The position numbers and the translations under genes are program-made. Below are positions 24,521-35,300 of a DNA stretch of 64,000 nt, piece by piece. The stretch comes from Aquila chrysaetos chrysaetos (lineage: Eukaryota > Chordata > Aves > Accipitriformes > Accipitridae): contig NC_044027.1 of assembly GCF_900496995.4 (NCBI RefSeq), positions 8,084,743-8,148,742 of the forward strand, in the 5' to 3' direction. The stretch's first letter is position 1. Each line of letters starts with the position of its first letter. Below the pieces are notes generated by a model. It was not told the origin of the DNA. It did no database searches and saw nothing but the letters and a program-made list of their open reading frames with translations.

Positions 24521-27026
24521 CTAGGCAGCATCTGCCATGCATTTGTCTGCAGGAGGAAGAAAAGCAGTGATCAGCTCCTCCAGGGGCTGGGGTACCACTG
24601 CCCCTCCCCGCCCCGGGACCCCGCATGGGGTCACCCCATTGCTGGCCCTGTGCTGGCCCCACAGGGAGGCAGGGACAAGCCAGCAGGGTCTCCTCCCTCT
24701 CAGCCCCCCACGGTACCTCACCCCCTGCTCCCCACTTGCCCCTCCTGTGCCCCCAGCCTCTCCCACTGCCCGCTCACCCGTCCGAGGCAGGATGAGGATC
24801 TCTTCGTCCGTCAGGCCCTGCTCCCTGGAGAACTGGGTGAACCTGTCCAGGCGCTCGGGACTGAGCTCCTTCGTCCGGCCTGCAGCCAAGAGCAGGGTGA
24901 GAGGCAGCCCCCCCCCAGTGCACCCCTCAGTGAGGGGTCACGCTGCCCTGGGCCATGGGCAGCCCATCAAGGGACAGGTTCCCAAGGAAGGGGGTCCCGA
25001 CCCAGCCATCCCATGGGTCACCCCAGCTTGGGAGATGCTGCTGCCCTTCTTCCATAGGAGAGATCCCCCACAGAGGACATCCTGGGGGGTCCCAGGGTGG
25101 TGGTGGGGTGGGTGGTACAGGGGTCCTGGGGCAGACGTACTGTAGAGCAGCACCATGGTGGAGGAGCCGGTGCTCTTGGAGATCTGGGTGGCCACCAAGG
25201 CATACTCCTCATAGTTGGTCTCCACCACGCGGATGTCGTGCTTGCTGCCCCAGCCTGTGGGAGACGGGGAGGGCACTGCTCAGCCCCAGGCACCGAGCCA
25301 GCCCTGAGGTGCTCCGGTGAGCGTAGGAGCAGGGATACGCGACAGCAAGGATGGGCTGAGAGCTGTGGGCACATCAGGAGCTGCCCCGCAGGAGGATGGG
25401 CTGGGAGCCGGGCACTCACGTGGGTTGCTGTAGCTGAACCGCCCCGGCTGCTCCGTCTTAGTGTAAAGGCTGTTCCTCTTCTCACACTGGTCACCCCTGG
25501 GGAGCGCAGCACAAGGACATCAGAGGGGCTGGGGAGGATGTTCCAGCCCACACATAGCCCCAGGCATGGCACCATGGGGGAGCACCCCCTGCTTGCCCAC
25601 CCCATCCCCATGCCCGTACTTGGGGTAGGTGGAGGTGACCTCCAGGTTCCCATCTGCAGTGACGGAGATGACTGTGGTGCACATCTTCATCAGGTGCTTC
25701 TTCTCCTTGAACCAGTTGGAGTTGGAGGCCAGGCCGATGCTGTACCATCTCCCCGTGAGCTGCACACAACCTCCGCTCAGTTGCCAGCCAGGCACAGACC
25801 CCATCTCGCCCCTCGGCCACCTGCCAGCCCCAGGCCAGGCTACCTCCCCCTCTCCTGACAGCCTGCACTCTGTGGCAGGATGGCATCCTGGGGTCCTCAT
25901 CCCCCAGGGAACTGCTACAGCTCTCAGTGTCCACAAAACCCAGTGGCCAGGAGAGGCCTGGTTTACGACATGCCCTTTGGTGCCTGGCACTCAGGGTGTT
26001 TCCTTCCTCTTTGCCCCAAGCCTGGGGAGGGGTGACAGGACTGCCTGGCTCTGAGATGCCATTTCCATCCATCTGGGGGCACGAGGAGGGGTCAGGACCC
26101 TGGGGCCAGCAGAGTTCATCCAAGCCCGGTCCCTGGGGCTACCCAGCTTGGTGGACCCAGAGGGGAACTGTCGGCCTTGGAGATGGGCGGTGCTGGGACC
26201 ACCCTTGCAGTCTATGCCAGACCTCCATCCTTGCACGACATGCCTCCATCCCCATCACCTCCCTGGGGTGACTGTGTCCCCCAGGACCCCTCTGGGGGCT
26301 CCCTGGAGGACCAGGCAGCGTGGCCCCTGCTCTGGCTCAGTGGCACCCCAGTGTTGTGGGGCCGGGCCCCCCAATGTGCAGCCAGGCTGGGGCTGTCCTG
26401 CTCTGGGTCCTGCCCATCACGGGGGGAGGAAGGGGAGTGCAAGCACCCCAAGCCTGCCAGCACCCAGGAGCTGGGAGGGCAGAGGGGTGTGGGGGACACC
26501 CCAGCACAGCAGCCCTTGTTTTTTTGGGACCCTGGGTTGGAGGGGTGGGATCCGTGTTGGGGAGGGGCGTCCATGGCCCATCTCCGCGCTACCTGCCAAT
26601 CTGAGCTTGCTTTTCTCAGTCCCCCCTATAAAATCCCTCTGCAGCTACACCCACAGCACAGGAGATGGCCTGGCTCCACACCTACTCGGTCCTGCCCCAC
26701 AGGCTGGAGCCTGGACCCTGCACCCCCTCCAGAGCCACTGAACCCAGGCCCCAGGGGCTCCCCAGGGACAGGGGACTGCAGGTGCACCCGCCACCCTGCC
26801 CCTCCCAGTGCCAGGGCCAGCCTGGCCCCAAATCCACCTGCAACACCATCTCCGCACATTTTCAGGGTGAGGATCCCCCGAAAGACCCCGAACCCCCACG
26901 CAGGTGATGCCGGCCGGGCTGGGTCACCTTGTCCTGCTGGAAGTCGGTTTGCACGGGAACGCTGTCCTGTGCGTGCAGTGCCCCGAGCAGGGCCAGCCCC
27001 AGGACTCCGAGCAGCGTGGTGTGCAT
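24521..27026 (-). CDS. PTGDS: prostaglandin-D synthase, lipocalin type
   Basis: Six coding exons: 27026-26928, 25759-25620, 25496-25420, 25254-25141, 24879-24778, 24546-24521, for 185 aa with phases 0, 2, 1, 1, 1. The signal peptide is MHTTLLGVLGLALLGALHAQ. The mature chain has the family segments FQQDK, GRWYS (G-x-W at 36-38), GLASNSNWFKEKK, a VVETNYEEYAL strand, LYSRTKELSP, and a DKCM end. Cys60 in the KMC string sits where mammalian PTGDS has its catalytic Cys65, so the enzyme should isomerise prostaglandin H2 to D2. Cys84 (GDQC) and Cys180 (DKC) are the conserved disulfide pair. The protein is also a secreted carrier of retinoids and bilins. It is likely the gene called CALgamma in chicken. 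Length is close to the 190 aa of the human protein and no key residue is missing. Confidence 0.95.
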
Positions 27027-27102
27027 GTCTCTCGCCGAGCCAAGCTGAGCCGAGCGAGACGAGCAGGCAGAATGCTGCAGTGCCGGAGAGTCAGGCAAGC
27101 CC

Positions 27103-27111
27103 CTATTTATG
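27103..27111 (-). promoter_or_regulatory. PTGDS: TATA-like box of PTGDS
   Basis: CATAAATAG on the minus strand, about 80 bp upstream of the PTGDS start codon. A TTATGCAA octamer (27,167-27,174) lies about 56 bp upstream of it. Confidence 0.55.
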
Positions 27112-27166
27112 GGCAGGCTGTGTGGTGGCCCCAGGGGGGGGTCAGCCCTGCCTCCCCCCCTTGCCG

Positions 27167-27174
27167 TTATGCAA
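27167..27174. promoter_or_regulatory. C/EBP-like site upstream of PTGDS
   Basis: TTATGCAA is identical to the octamer upstream of LCN15 and similarly placed relative to the TATA-like box. Binding is inferred from the motif alone. Confidence 0.35.
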
Positions 27175-29964
27175 GCAAGAGCAGGGGTGAGCGCCGAAGC
27201 CAAAGGGCAGGCAGGGGAACCTGCAAATGTTTCCCTCCTGTTGATATGACATGTTTGCTTTGGGGTGCCAAACTGCTCCGCAGCAAAAATACAGCTTGCA
27301 GCCAGCGCAGCAGCCGTCCCTGCCCCCAGCGCTGCGGAGCTGGGGGCCAATGCAGGCAGCTGGGGCTGCCCACAGGCATGGGCAGGGGGCCAGGACCAGG
27401 GGCCAGGGCTTGCTGGCTGCCCCATCCTTGCAGGATGGTCTCACTCAGACTCAGGGAGGGGCCCAGATGAGGTGGAGGGAATGTCAAGTGCCTGCCAGGT
27501 CCTGGCCCAACCCATGGGGCTCGTGGGCACCTTTGGGTGCTCCTGCAGGACCCGCCACCTTGCCCTGACCCAAGTCTCTGCATCACCCAAGGAAGCATCT
27601 CAGCTGGCCCCGCCACCCGTCAGGGTGTGTCCTGCCATGGTGCCGCTCCGGTGCACCCCAATGGCGAGCTGGGGGGCTGGGGGTGTTGGGAGGAAGCCAG
27701 ACCCCAGCTTCAGGCAGCCCCAATGCCCAGCTCCCTGGGGACCAGCACACAGCCAGATGGACCCCCAGTGCTTCATCCACCCCATGCCACCTTATGCCGT
27801 TTGCCAAGAGGGGCTGGGAGACATCCTCCCCCTTGGTTTGGTGTCACCAGCAGATGCCGAGCTGCCCCCCCTTAATTTGGGGACACCCTGAGCACCCGCA
27901 GGGTGAGGGCTGGGGACGAACGCTGGGTGTCAGCAGCAGCACCCGTGGGTCTGGCACAGGTTGGGCAGGGCTGGCCGTGCCCGGCAGAGCATCAGCCCGG
28001 CGGCTCTCCCTGCGGCACGGCCCTGCCAAGGAGCTTTATGTAAGGAGCATGTTTTCGCAACAGCTGGTTTTTTCCTCTGGCAGCCCACCCTGCCCGCCCG
28101 CCCCAGCACATTCCCTTCCCCGCACCCAGCTGCGAGCCCGGCCTGCCCCTGCACACCACACGCCGGGGGCCAGGCCAGCCCCAGCTCTGCGGATTTATTA
28201 AAACAAAACAAAAGCTGAGCTGGGCAGGACCAAGCATCACGAGAGCCTGGCTGGGGCCCCTACGCACACTGGGCTGGGGGCTCAGCCTCTGTCTGAGCCC
28301 ACCCTTGAGGTGCAGGGTGCCAGGAGGAGCTCTCTCCATCAGGCATCAGAGGCACAGAGCACCCATGGGTGTCCCTGTGGTTTTGTGCTGGGGCAGGGAC
28401 AGAAAGCCCCCCTGCTACCGGGGTATCCCCAGCTCCCTGCCCAGCCCAGCAGCAGGATGGGGTGCCCAGGTGGTGCCCACTCTCCCAGCTCTTCTGGGGG
28501 TGGCAAAGCTGGGGGCCGGCCCAAGGAGCTGGGTGACAAAGCTGGAGCATGGAGGAATGTGGGGGCACACAGGGGCACCACCGGCAGCGTGGGGCAGGCT
28601 GAGCCCACTGCTGGGGCTGGGGGGTGTGGGGATGACGGAGGTACCTGGGCTGTGGATCAGCACGGTGCCTGGATGCAGACCCTTAGGCACAACCTGGGTG
28701 TTTGCACCCCAGAAATGGGTTCACACCAGATAAACGCGGGCTGGGCTGAGCCGGGCTCCAGGGCACAAGGGGGGTCTTTGGGGACCAGCCCAGCTCCCCA
28801 GGGTGGGAGGGCAAGGCTCTCCCCTCACCTCCCATCGCCCTGCCATGGCCCCACCATAGTGCAGCCACTTCTGGGGTGCAGGTGGGTGCAGGGCAGAAAG
28901 TGAGCTGGATCCATAACACCCCGACTCTGCCAGGCTCAACCAGGCAGCCTGGAGGGCCTGAGAGCATGGCCAGACACGACTGTCCCGCATGTGGGCAGCG
29001 GGGACAGGGGCTGGCTTCGGGCAAGTCACGTGGCGGTGCCTTACATAAGTCCCTGATAAACAACATGTGTTACCAGTTTCCACTAAGATTGCAAAACGCT
29101 GGCGCTGGGGGCAGAGGGCTGCTCCCCGCCCCAGGGGCTGCGGGGTGGCCGGGGCACCGCAGCAGCCTGCTGCTGGGGGCTGCTCCCCGTCCCCTCCCAC
29201 CACCCAGCCTGCACTGGGGAATTGGCACCACTCACCCAAAACACCCCTGCCCAAGTGCGTGGCAGGACAGCTTCAGCCAGGCTGGACACACAGGGGAGAG
29301 GGGTCCTGCAAGGGGCTGCAGCCCCTCTCCCTTGGTTGCACCCCTGGTCTAAGCCCCCATAGCCCCCGCAGCATACTTGGAGCATGCAAAGGATGTCCCC
29401 TGCCTGGCTCTCCAGCCAGGTGCTGGCTGTGCAGGCAGGCTTTGGGAAGCCCTCGCAGGCAGGGGTCCGGCCCAGGCAGCAGCCCTTTGCAGAATGCAGT
29501 CTGCAGGGCTGGGACAGCAGAACCGGGTGTTTCACTGCCTCGGAGGCCCTGGGGACGAGCAGGACCACTGGGGGCCAAGGCTTCCTCCTCCGGGGTCATT
29601 GAGGGATCTCCTGGTTTGTCCTGGGGGAAGGGCTGATGCTGCACCGGTCCCCAGCACCCCCCAAACCCGTGCGGCCCCACAGCACCAGGCACAGTGCTTT
29701 TCCCCACACTGTGCTGGGCGCTCAGGGCTTTCTCTCACTCACCAGGCAGACTCACGTGCACTACAGCACCCAAGAGTAAATCAGGAACTGCCCCCATGGT
29801 TGGGTTGAGGCTCAGGGAGAGGATGATGGAGCTGCGTGGTGGAGGCTGCACGGCCCCCTAGGACCCCCCCCGGCATGCCCTGGGCTGGGAGCATGGTGCC
29901 AGGGCACCAGCAGTCCAGGGGTGGAGGGAGCGCTGGCCTTGCTGGGGCAGATCAAGGGGTGACA
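27175..29964. other. gene-free spacer between PTGDS and C8G
   Basis: This is the longest gap (2.8 kb) inside the lipocalin cluster. I find no exon with a signal peptide or G-x-W motif. An AATAAA on the minus strand (28,194-28,199) has no gene to serve. Octamers TTATGTAA (28,036-28,043) and TTACATAA (29,041-29,048) resemble C/EBP or PAR-bZIP sites. In mammals LCN12 lies in this interval, so the gap may mark a lost or unrecognisable lipocalin. Confidence 0.5.
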
Positions 29965-29981
29965 GACCTTTCTCCAAGGCA

Positions 29982-29987
29982 TTTATT
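29982..29987 (-). terminator. C8G: poly(A) signal of C8G
   Basis: AATAAA on the minus strand about 250 bp downstream of the C8G stop codon and within the same exon as the stop. The transcript probably ends near 29,965. Confidence 0.65.
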
Positions 29988-30237
29988 GGGGTGTTGCTGG
30001 CTGCTGCAGGAGACCAGGGCATAGAGCAGAAGGGTGACACAAAGCTGCAGGGGGACAAGACAAGGACAGGCACAGCTGCCAGTGCAGCTGGAGGAGCCCA
30101 CGAGCTCTGGGGCTGGCTCCAGGGCTGTGGAGCAGCAGCAGGGTCTAGCCAAACCCTGGCTAAGTCCTGCATGGCTATGTATGGCTGGATGAGGCAAGGG
30201 CCGAGCTCTGGGGACCTCCTGGCAACACCATCTGCAC

Positions 30238-33200
30238 CTACGGCTTTGTTTCTGGAAGGGAAAGAGAAGCGCTGAGGGGCTAGGGAGATGTCCAAGGCCA
30301 GCACCAGGGCTGGAGACCCACCTCTGCCTCCCCCAGAACCAATGACAAGTGATGGAGCTGTCCCCAGGGACCCCAGCCTTCACCCCAGGGTGTCCCTGTC
30401 CCAGGTCACAGCATCCCAGACCAGCCCTCACCCCGGCAAACACCAATATAGAACCCACTAAGCCCAGCCTGACCCATGTGGGGAGCAAATGGGGCTTGGC
30501 TTAGCCAGGGTGCCCCTGATGCCCATCCTGGGTGATGGTCTGCCACCTCCTTGCCCCACACAAGGGCATGGAGGGACCTGTCCTGCATGATGGTCTGGCA
30601 TGGACCCCTCATGCCAGACCAGCTCCCTTGTGCTCCTGGGGCAGGACCACTTGGCTGTGGTGTGGTGTGCGTCCAGCCTGGTGTGCCCAGCCCACAGCCA
30701 GGGCAAGGAGAGCTGCTGCGGTGCCTGGCCTGGGACTGAGTCCAGCGCATAGTGGGGACCCAGCACATCACCTGGGATCCACAACTCACCATCAAGGACG
30801 TGAAACTCATCCGCAGAGTCACAAAACCCTGCAAAAGAGAGAGCCTGGGTACTCAGAACCCCCAGACTGTGCACCCCAGGGACACTGCGGGGCACAGTCC
30901 TGTCCTTGCATCTTTGTCCCTGGGGTGGCAGCAGCATGGGGACAGACCCCACACATTGCCCTGCTGTGGGTGACACGGGGCTACAAACTGCTCAAACCCC
31001 CTCCCCATGCTGGAGGGCCCCAGCCCCCGCTGTCAGGCCCCTCCTGGGTGCAGCCCCCTCCGCGGGTGCCCTCTGCTCCCAGGGGACTGTGTGCCACCCA
31101 CCATATGTGGGGAAGTAGTAGGTCATGTCTTCGCTCAGACCCACAGCCCTGACACGTTGCTCAAACTTGTCGACAATGGCGTCGCTGACTCGACTGGTCC
31201 GTCCTGCGGGGGGAGGGAGACGCCGTCAGTGGCGTCGAGCCCTGCCTGTCCTTGCCCCAAAGCTCCCTGTGCCCCCCACAGCAAAGCTGAGGGCCAAGGG
31301 CTCTTTCAGCTCAGAAAGCCGGTTCCCGGATCGGCCCCCCCTGCAGCATTTGAGGACAAAACTCTCCATTTGGGCACCGGGCCCCATGGGGAGACGCCAT
31401 CCCTATGTCTGGGTCCTCTGGGGCTCTGGCAGGCAGCCCCAGAGCCCAGCACAGGTTTCCCACCCCGCTGCTGCCCCCGTCCTTCATCTGCCACAAGCCT
31501 CCGGGTGCTGACCCACCATAGAGCTTGACGGAGATGCTCCGGCCCTTCTGATAATAGAGGATGGCGTAGCTGCTGTGGTCGGTCTCGCCCACCACCATGT
31601 CCACCTTGCTGCCATAGCCACGGCCTGGGAAAGACAGTTGTGGCAGAGGGCAGCCCCAGTTAGTCCTGGTTAAGCCCAGTTAGCCCCTGGACCTCGTTTC
31701 ACCAGGAGTGGGGTATACAAGGGGTGAAAATCAGGGCCAGAGTGGGTGCAGCCCCACAGGGTGCCATTCTTCACCAGCGGGCACCAGCCCATGGTGCTTG
31801 CTGCCTGTGATGGCATCCGGCACTGGGGTACTTTGAGACCCCAGAGGTGGGATACTGGCAGGGCACTGGGAGGGAGGACACCAGTACCAAAGCCCTGCCA
31901 AGAGCAGGAGTGGGGGCTCCAGCTCTGTGGTCCCCGCAGCCCCCCTGCCACCCCAGCCAGGCCTCCCTCACCCTTCAGGAGGAAGCGTCCGTGGGCCTGG
32001 GCAGGGAGGTAGCGCTGCTTGATTTCCCAGCACATCCCGTCCCTGTGCGGGGAGAGGAGGAGGTTGTCGGCACAGGCTGGGGAGGATCCAGCCCAGGTCC
32101 CTGCCCGCCCCACTTGCCAGGGCACATATGGGACCTGTTTCCTTTGGACTTTTCTCCCCGGGGAGATGCTGCAAAGGGGTGTCCCAGAGCCCCATGGAGA
32201 CACAGTGAGAGATGCAGAGCCCAAAAACCTGCTGAGTCTGAGGAGTCCTTGCCCCCTCCCTGCAGCTCTGAGCCTGGCTGAGCCCCTCAGACCCCCCATG
32301 GCCAAGGTAAAGTGCCCAAGGATGTGCTGAAGATCCCCCTCCTCAGCCATGCTGCCGCTGGGGTGGCCCGAGAGCCGGTCCCTGGCTGGGTGGCCATGGA
32401 CTGACCACGTGCTTGCTCAGTGCCTCCGTTTCCCCAGCCTGGCTGCCGCCCACCCTGCCCAGCCTGGGCAGCCCAAGCCCACCCCAGGCTGGTGGCTGTG
32501 TGGGTGGCAGAGTGCCAGCCCACCGTGGCCAGGGCTTGTACCACAAAACATCCCAGAGGAGATCCCACCCACACTTTCCTCTGGGGCAGCTCTCTCCTCC
32601 TTGGAGCCCATGGCCGGGGCACTGGCCCTGCTCTCACCTGCCTGCGGCGTCCCTGTCCCACCCAGCGTCCCCATCCCAGGGCACTGGCTCTGCTCTGACC
32701 TGCCTGCAGCGTCCCTGTCCCACCCAGCGTCCCCCATCCCAGGGCACGAGCCCTGCTCCAACCTGTCTGCAGCGTCCCCATCCCATCCAGCGTCCCCTGT
32801 CCCCATCCCAGGGCACTGGCTCTGCTCTGACCTGTCTGCAGCGTCCCCATCCCATCGAGCATCCCCCATCGCAGGGCACCAGCCCTGGTCCGACCTGCCT
32901 GCAGCGTCCCTGTCCCTGCCTGCGGCCTCAGTGGCTGACATCACTCACAGCTTCCTGAAGGTGCTGATGGCAAGGCTCTGCCCGTCCGGGACGGTCACCG
33001 TCACCGCTGTGGCCTCTAGCCGGTGGCTGTGCTCTGCCAGGTAGCTGCAGCAGGAGGCCATGCCAACCAGGAACCACCTCCCTGCGAGCTGCATGGCACA
33101 GGGGTGGCACCATCTGCCGGGCCACCGCCTCGAGGGGCCACCACCCCGCTGCCCTGGGCACCCACCACCCTGAGCACCCTTCTTTCATGCTGTCTCCCCT

Positions 33201-34132
33201 CACCTGGCACCTCTGCCCACAGCCTGGCCCCTTGGTGTGCCAACGGGGCACGACTGCCCTTGTTTGGGAGCTGGCGGGTGGGACAGAGCAGGACAGGCAG
33301 GAGCCTGGCACGGGGACAGGCTGGAGCAGGGGGGCTGTGGGGAAGGGGTGCCCGAGGCACGTGCCCGTGCCTCACACTGCTAGCCAGGCTGCGAGCACCC
33401 CAGTGCAGCCCTGGGTGTGTGGTGTGCAAGCACTCCTTCACTCCCACGCCCAGACCCCGTGGCCCCAGCTCGGACCCCCTGGCAGAGCCCCGAGCTCAAC
33501 CCCAGCCCTGGCTGGGGGCCGTGCCCAGCGCCGCGGCGGGGCGTGAGTGCCAAACCCAAGACCGAGAACGGCTGCACCATCCCTCGGGCTGAGGATGGAT
33601 GTGGCTGCAGGAGCCGGGGGGCCGGCTGGACGGCAGCTGGCCAGTTTGGGGGTCCCTGCCGAGGCTTCGGCCCCTGCGCCGGCCTCGTGGGGCAGCTCTG
33701 CGGGCAGCACTCGGGGACTGAGCTGAGGTCCTGTGGCCCCCACTGTGGCATGGGGTCGCGCCAGGGGGCTCGGGCTGGGGGACAGGCTGCAAGGGCAGGT
33801 CTGGGGGGGACGATGCTGCGGGGCAGGGGAACGCTGTGGGGTCAGAGCTGGAGGGGGACACGCAGGGGGACAGGCTGCAGCCCCCGCGGCCTCCCTGGGG
33901 CCCGGAGCGCATGGCTGTGCCCCCAGCCCCGGTGCGGGAGACGGACAGCTGCCCACAGACCCGCCCGGCCCCGGCCCCTCACCTGGGGGAGGCCGAGCTC
34001 CTCCTGAGCCGCCACCTTCTCCAAGGGGCTCTGGGGAGGGGGCGGCCGCCGCCGCCGCGCCGGCCCCTGCCCCAGCCCCGGCGGGGCCGTCAGGAGCAGG
34101 CCGAGGAGCAGGAGGGTGCCCAGGGCCACCAT
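30238..34132 (-). CDS. C8G: complement component C8 gamma chain
   Basis: Seven coding exons: 34132-33983, 33088-32949, 32042-31972, 31624-31517, 31203-31102, 30828-30790, 30251-30238, for 207 aa (human 202). Residues 1-22 are a signal peptide (MVALGTLLLLGLLLTAPPGL then GQ). A basic, proline-rich stretch (ARRRRPPPP) follows, as in mammalian C8gamma. The lipocalin motif GRW is at 53-55. Cys64 in ASCCSY aligns with the human cysteine that links to C8alpha, and Cys63 is an extra neighbour. Cys101 (GMCW) and Cys193 (YGFC) are the internal disulfide. TFRKLDGMCW, GETDHSSYAILY and DEFHVLDE match the family. The protein joins C8alpha-beta in the membrane attack complex. Phases 0, 2, 1, 1, 1 match the other lipocalins; an added phase-1 intron splits the C-terminus. 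It is divergent from FBXW5 across a CpG-rich promoter region. Confidence 0.95.
32617..32930. repeat. minisatellite of about 63-bp units in C8G intron 2
   Basis: Five units begin with GGGCACTGGC or close variants at about 32,617, 32,679, 32,742, 32,811 and 32,874, giving spacings of 62, 63, 69 and 63 bp. Each holds the strings TGCAGCGTCCC and CATCCCA. The array stops about 20 bp short of the exon 2 donor. Copy number may vary between individuals. Confidence 0.85.
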
Positions 34133-35300
34133 GGTGCCGGTCCGGCGGGGGCCGCTCTGCCGGGAAGCGGCGGGGGCGGGAGGGCGGCGGGGTCAGGCGG
34201 GCACCGCGGCCGGCCTGGAGCGGGGCCAGGCGGCGGCCTCCGGGAGCTGCAGGCCGGGAGGGCCGGGGTCAAGGCCGGGGTCACGGCTGGGGGCTGGGGG
34301 TCCCCACGGGCCAGGCCGGGCCGGGCCGGGCCGCCGGGGGAGCAGCGGGGCCCGATCCTGGAGGGGGGGGGGGCGTCGCCACAGGCGCGGGGGTCCCGGG
34401 CGGCCCCGCCCCCGCCGGTGGTGGGGCGGGGCCTGTTCGGGTGGGGGCGGGGCGCGATCGTGAGGGCGTGGCCTGCTCGGACGGGGCGGGGTCTGATCAG
34501 GCTGGGCGGGGCGGGGCGGGGCAGAGCTGCCGCCGTAGGGCGCTCGTGAGCGAGCGTGCCGCGCTCGGCTAGCTGCCCCTAGCGCGCCGTGGGGAGCTCT
34601 GGGCTCGAGCTCTCCGGCCTGCGGCAGATAAGCGGCGCGGTGATTGGGGGGGGGAAGGAACGGACGACGGAGGACAACCACCGAGAGGGGCGCCCAGAGC
34701 GGCCCGTGAAAGCCGGAGCGGAAGTACGGGGCGGGGAGGCCGGAAGCGCTGCGCGGGGGAGGCGGGGGCAGCGGAGCCGCCGAGGTGCCGTGAGGGGGGG
34801 GGGGCGGCCCGGGGCGGGCGCGGGGCCCCCGGAGCGGGGCTGCTGGTGCGGGGCTGCGGCGGCCGGGCCTCACCCCCTCCCCCCCCGCCCCGTTTGCTTC
34901 CAGGCGCGGCGGCAGAATGACACGATGGACGCGGGCGGCGGTCCCCTCCTCCCCGACAGCGTCCTCTACGAGATCTTCCTCTACCTGGACCACGTAGACG
35001 TACTCTCGGCGGGGCTGGTGTGCCGGCAGTGGCACGCCGTGGCCCGGGACGAGTTCCTCTGGAAGGAGCTCTTCTACCGCTACTACCGCATCTCCCGGGA
35101 GGTGCCCCGGCACCCAGGTGCGCTGGCGCGGAGGGAAGGAAGGGGCTGGCGTGGCTGCCCGCGGGGCTGGCTGGCTGCCTTCCCGAACCTGCCGAGCAGG
35201 CAGGGCAGCTGGGCCGGGCGAGGGGGCTGCTCGGCCCCGGGGCCTCCGGCGGCCCTGGGGGGGGGCTGTTCCCCGGGTGGCGGCTCCCAAAACCTCCCTG
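33700..35300. promoter_or_regulatory. CpG island and divergent C8G/FBXW5 promoter region
   Basis: This stretch is very rich in G+C and CpG. The two start codons point away from each other and lie 792 bp apart (C8G 34,132, FBXW5 34,925). Repeated GGGGCGGGGC boxes (Sp1 type) lie at about 34,415-34,530. Two GGAAG cores that fit ETS-family sites (GCGGAAGTACG near 34,720 and GCCGGAAGCG near 34,740) are close to the likely FBXW5 start. No TATA box is seen for either gene. Confidence 0.75.
34700..34903 (+). other. FBXW5: likely FBXW5 5' UTR exon and first intron
   Basis: A pyrimidine tract ending in 'gcttccag' puts an acceptor at 34,903, so the exon holding the FBXW5 start codon begins at 34,904, 21 bases before the ATG. 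A short non-coding exon must lie upstream, probably ending near 34,790. Its exact bounds cannot be set from sequence alone. Confidence 0.4.

Noticed and set aside
23776-25057. 421-codon open frame on the plus strand over PTGDS
   Set aside because: It runs antisense through the PTGDS exons and introns and has no domain, so it is a shadow of the real gene in GC-rich DNA.
34193-35290. 365-codon open frame on the minus strand across the CpG island
   Set aside because: It is antisense to FBXW5 exon 1 and made mostly of Pro, Arg, Ala and Gly, as expected of any frame in DNA this rich in G+C.
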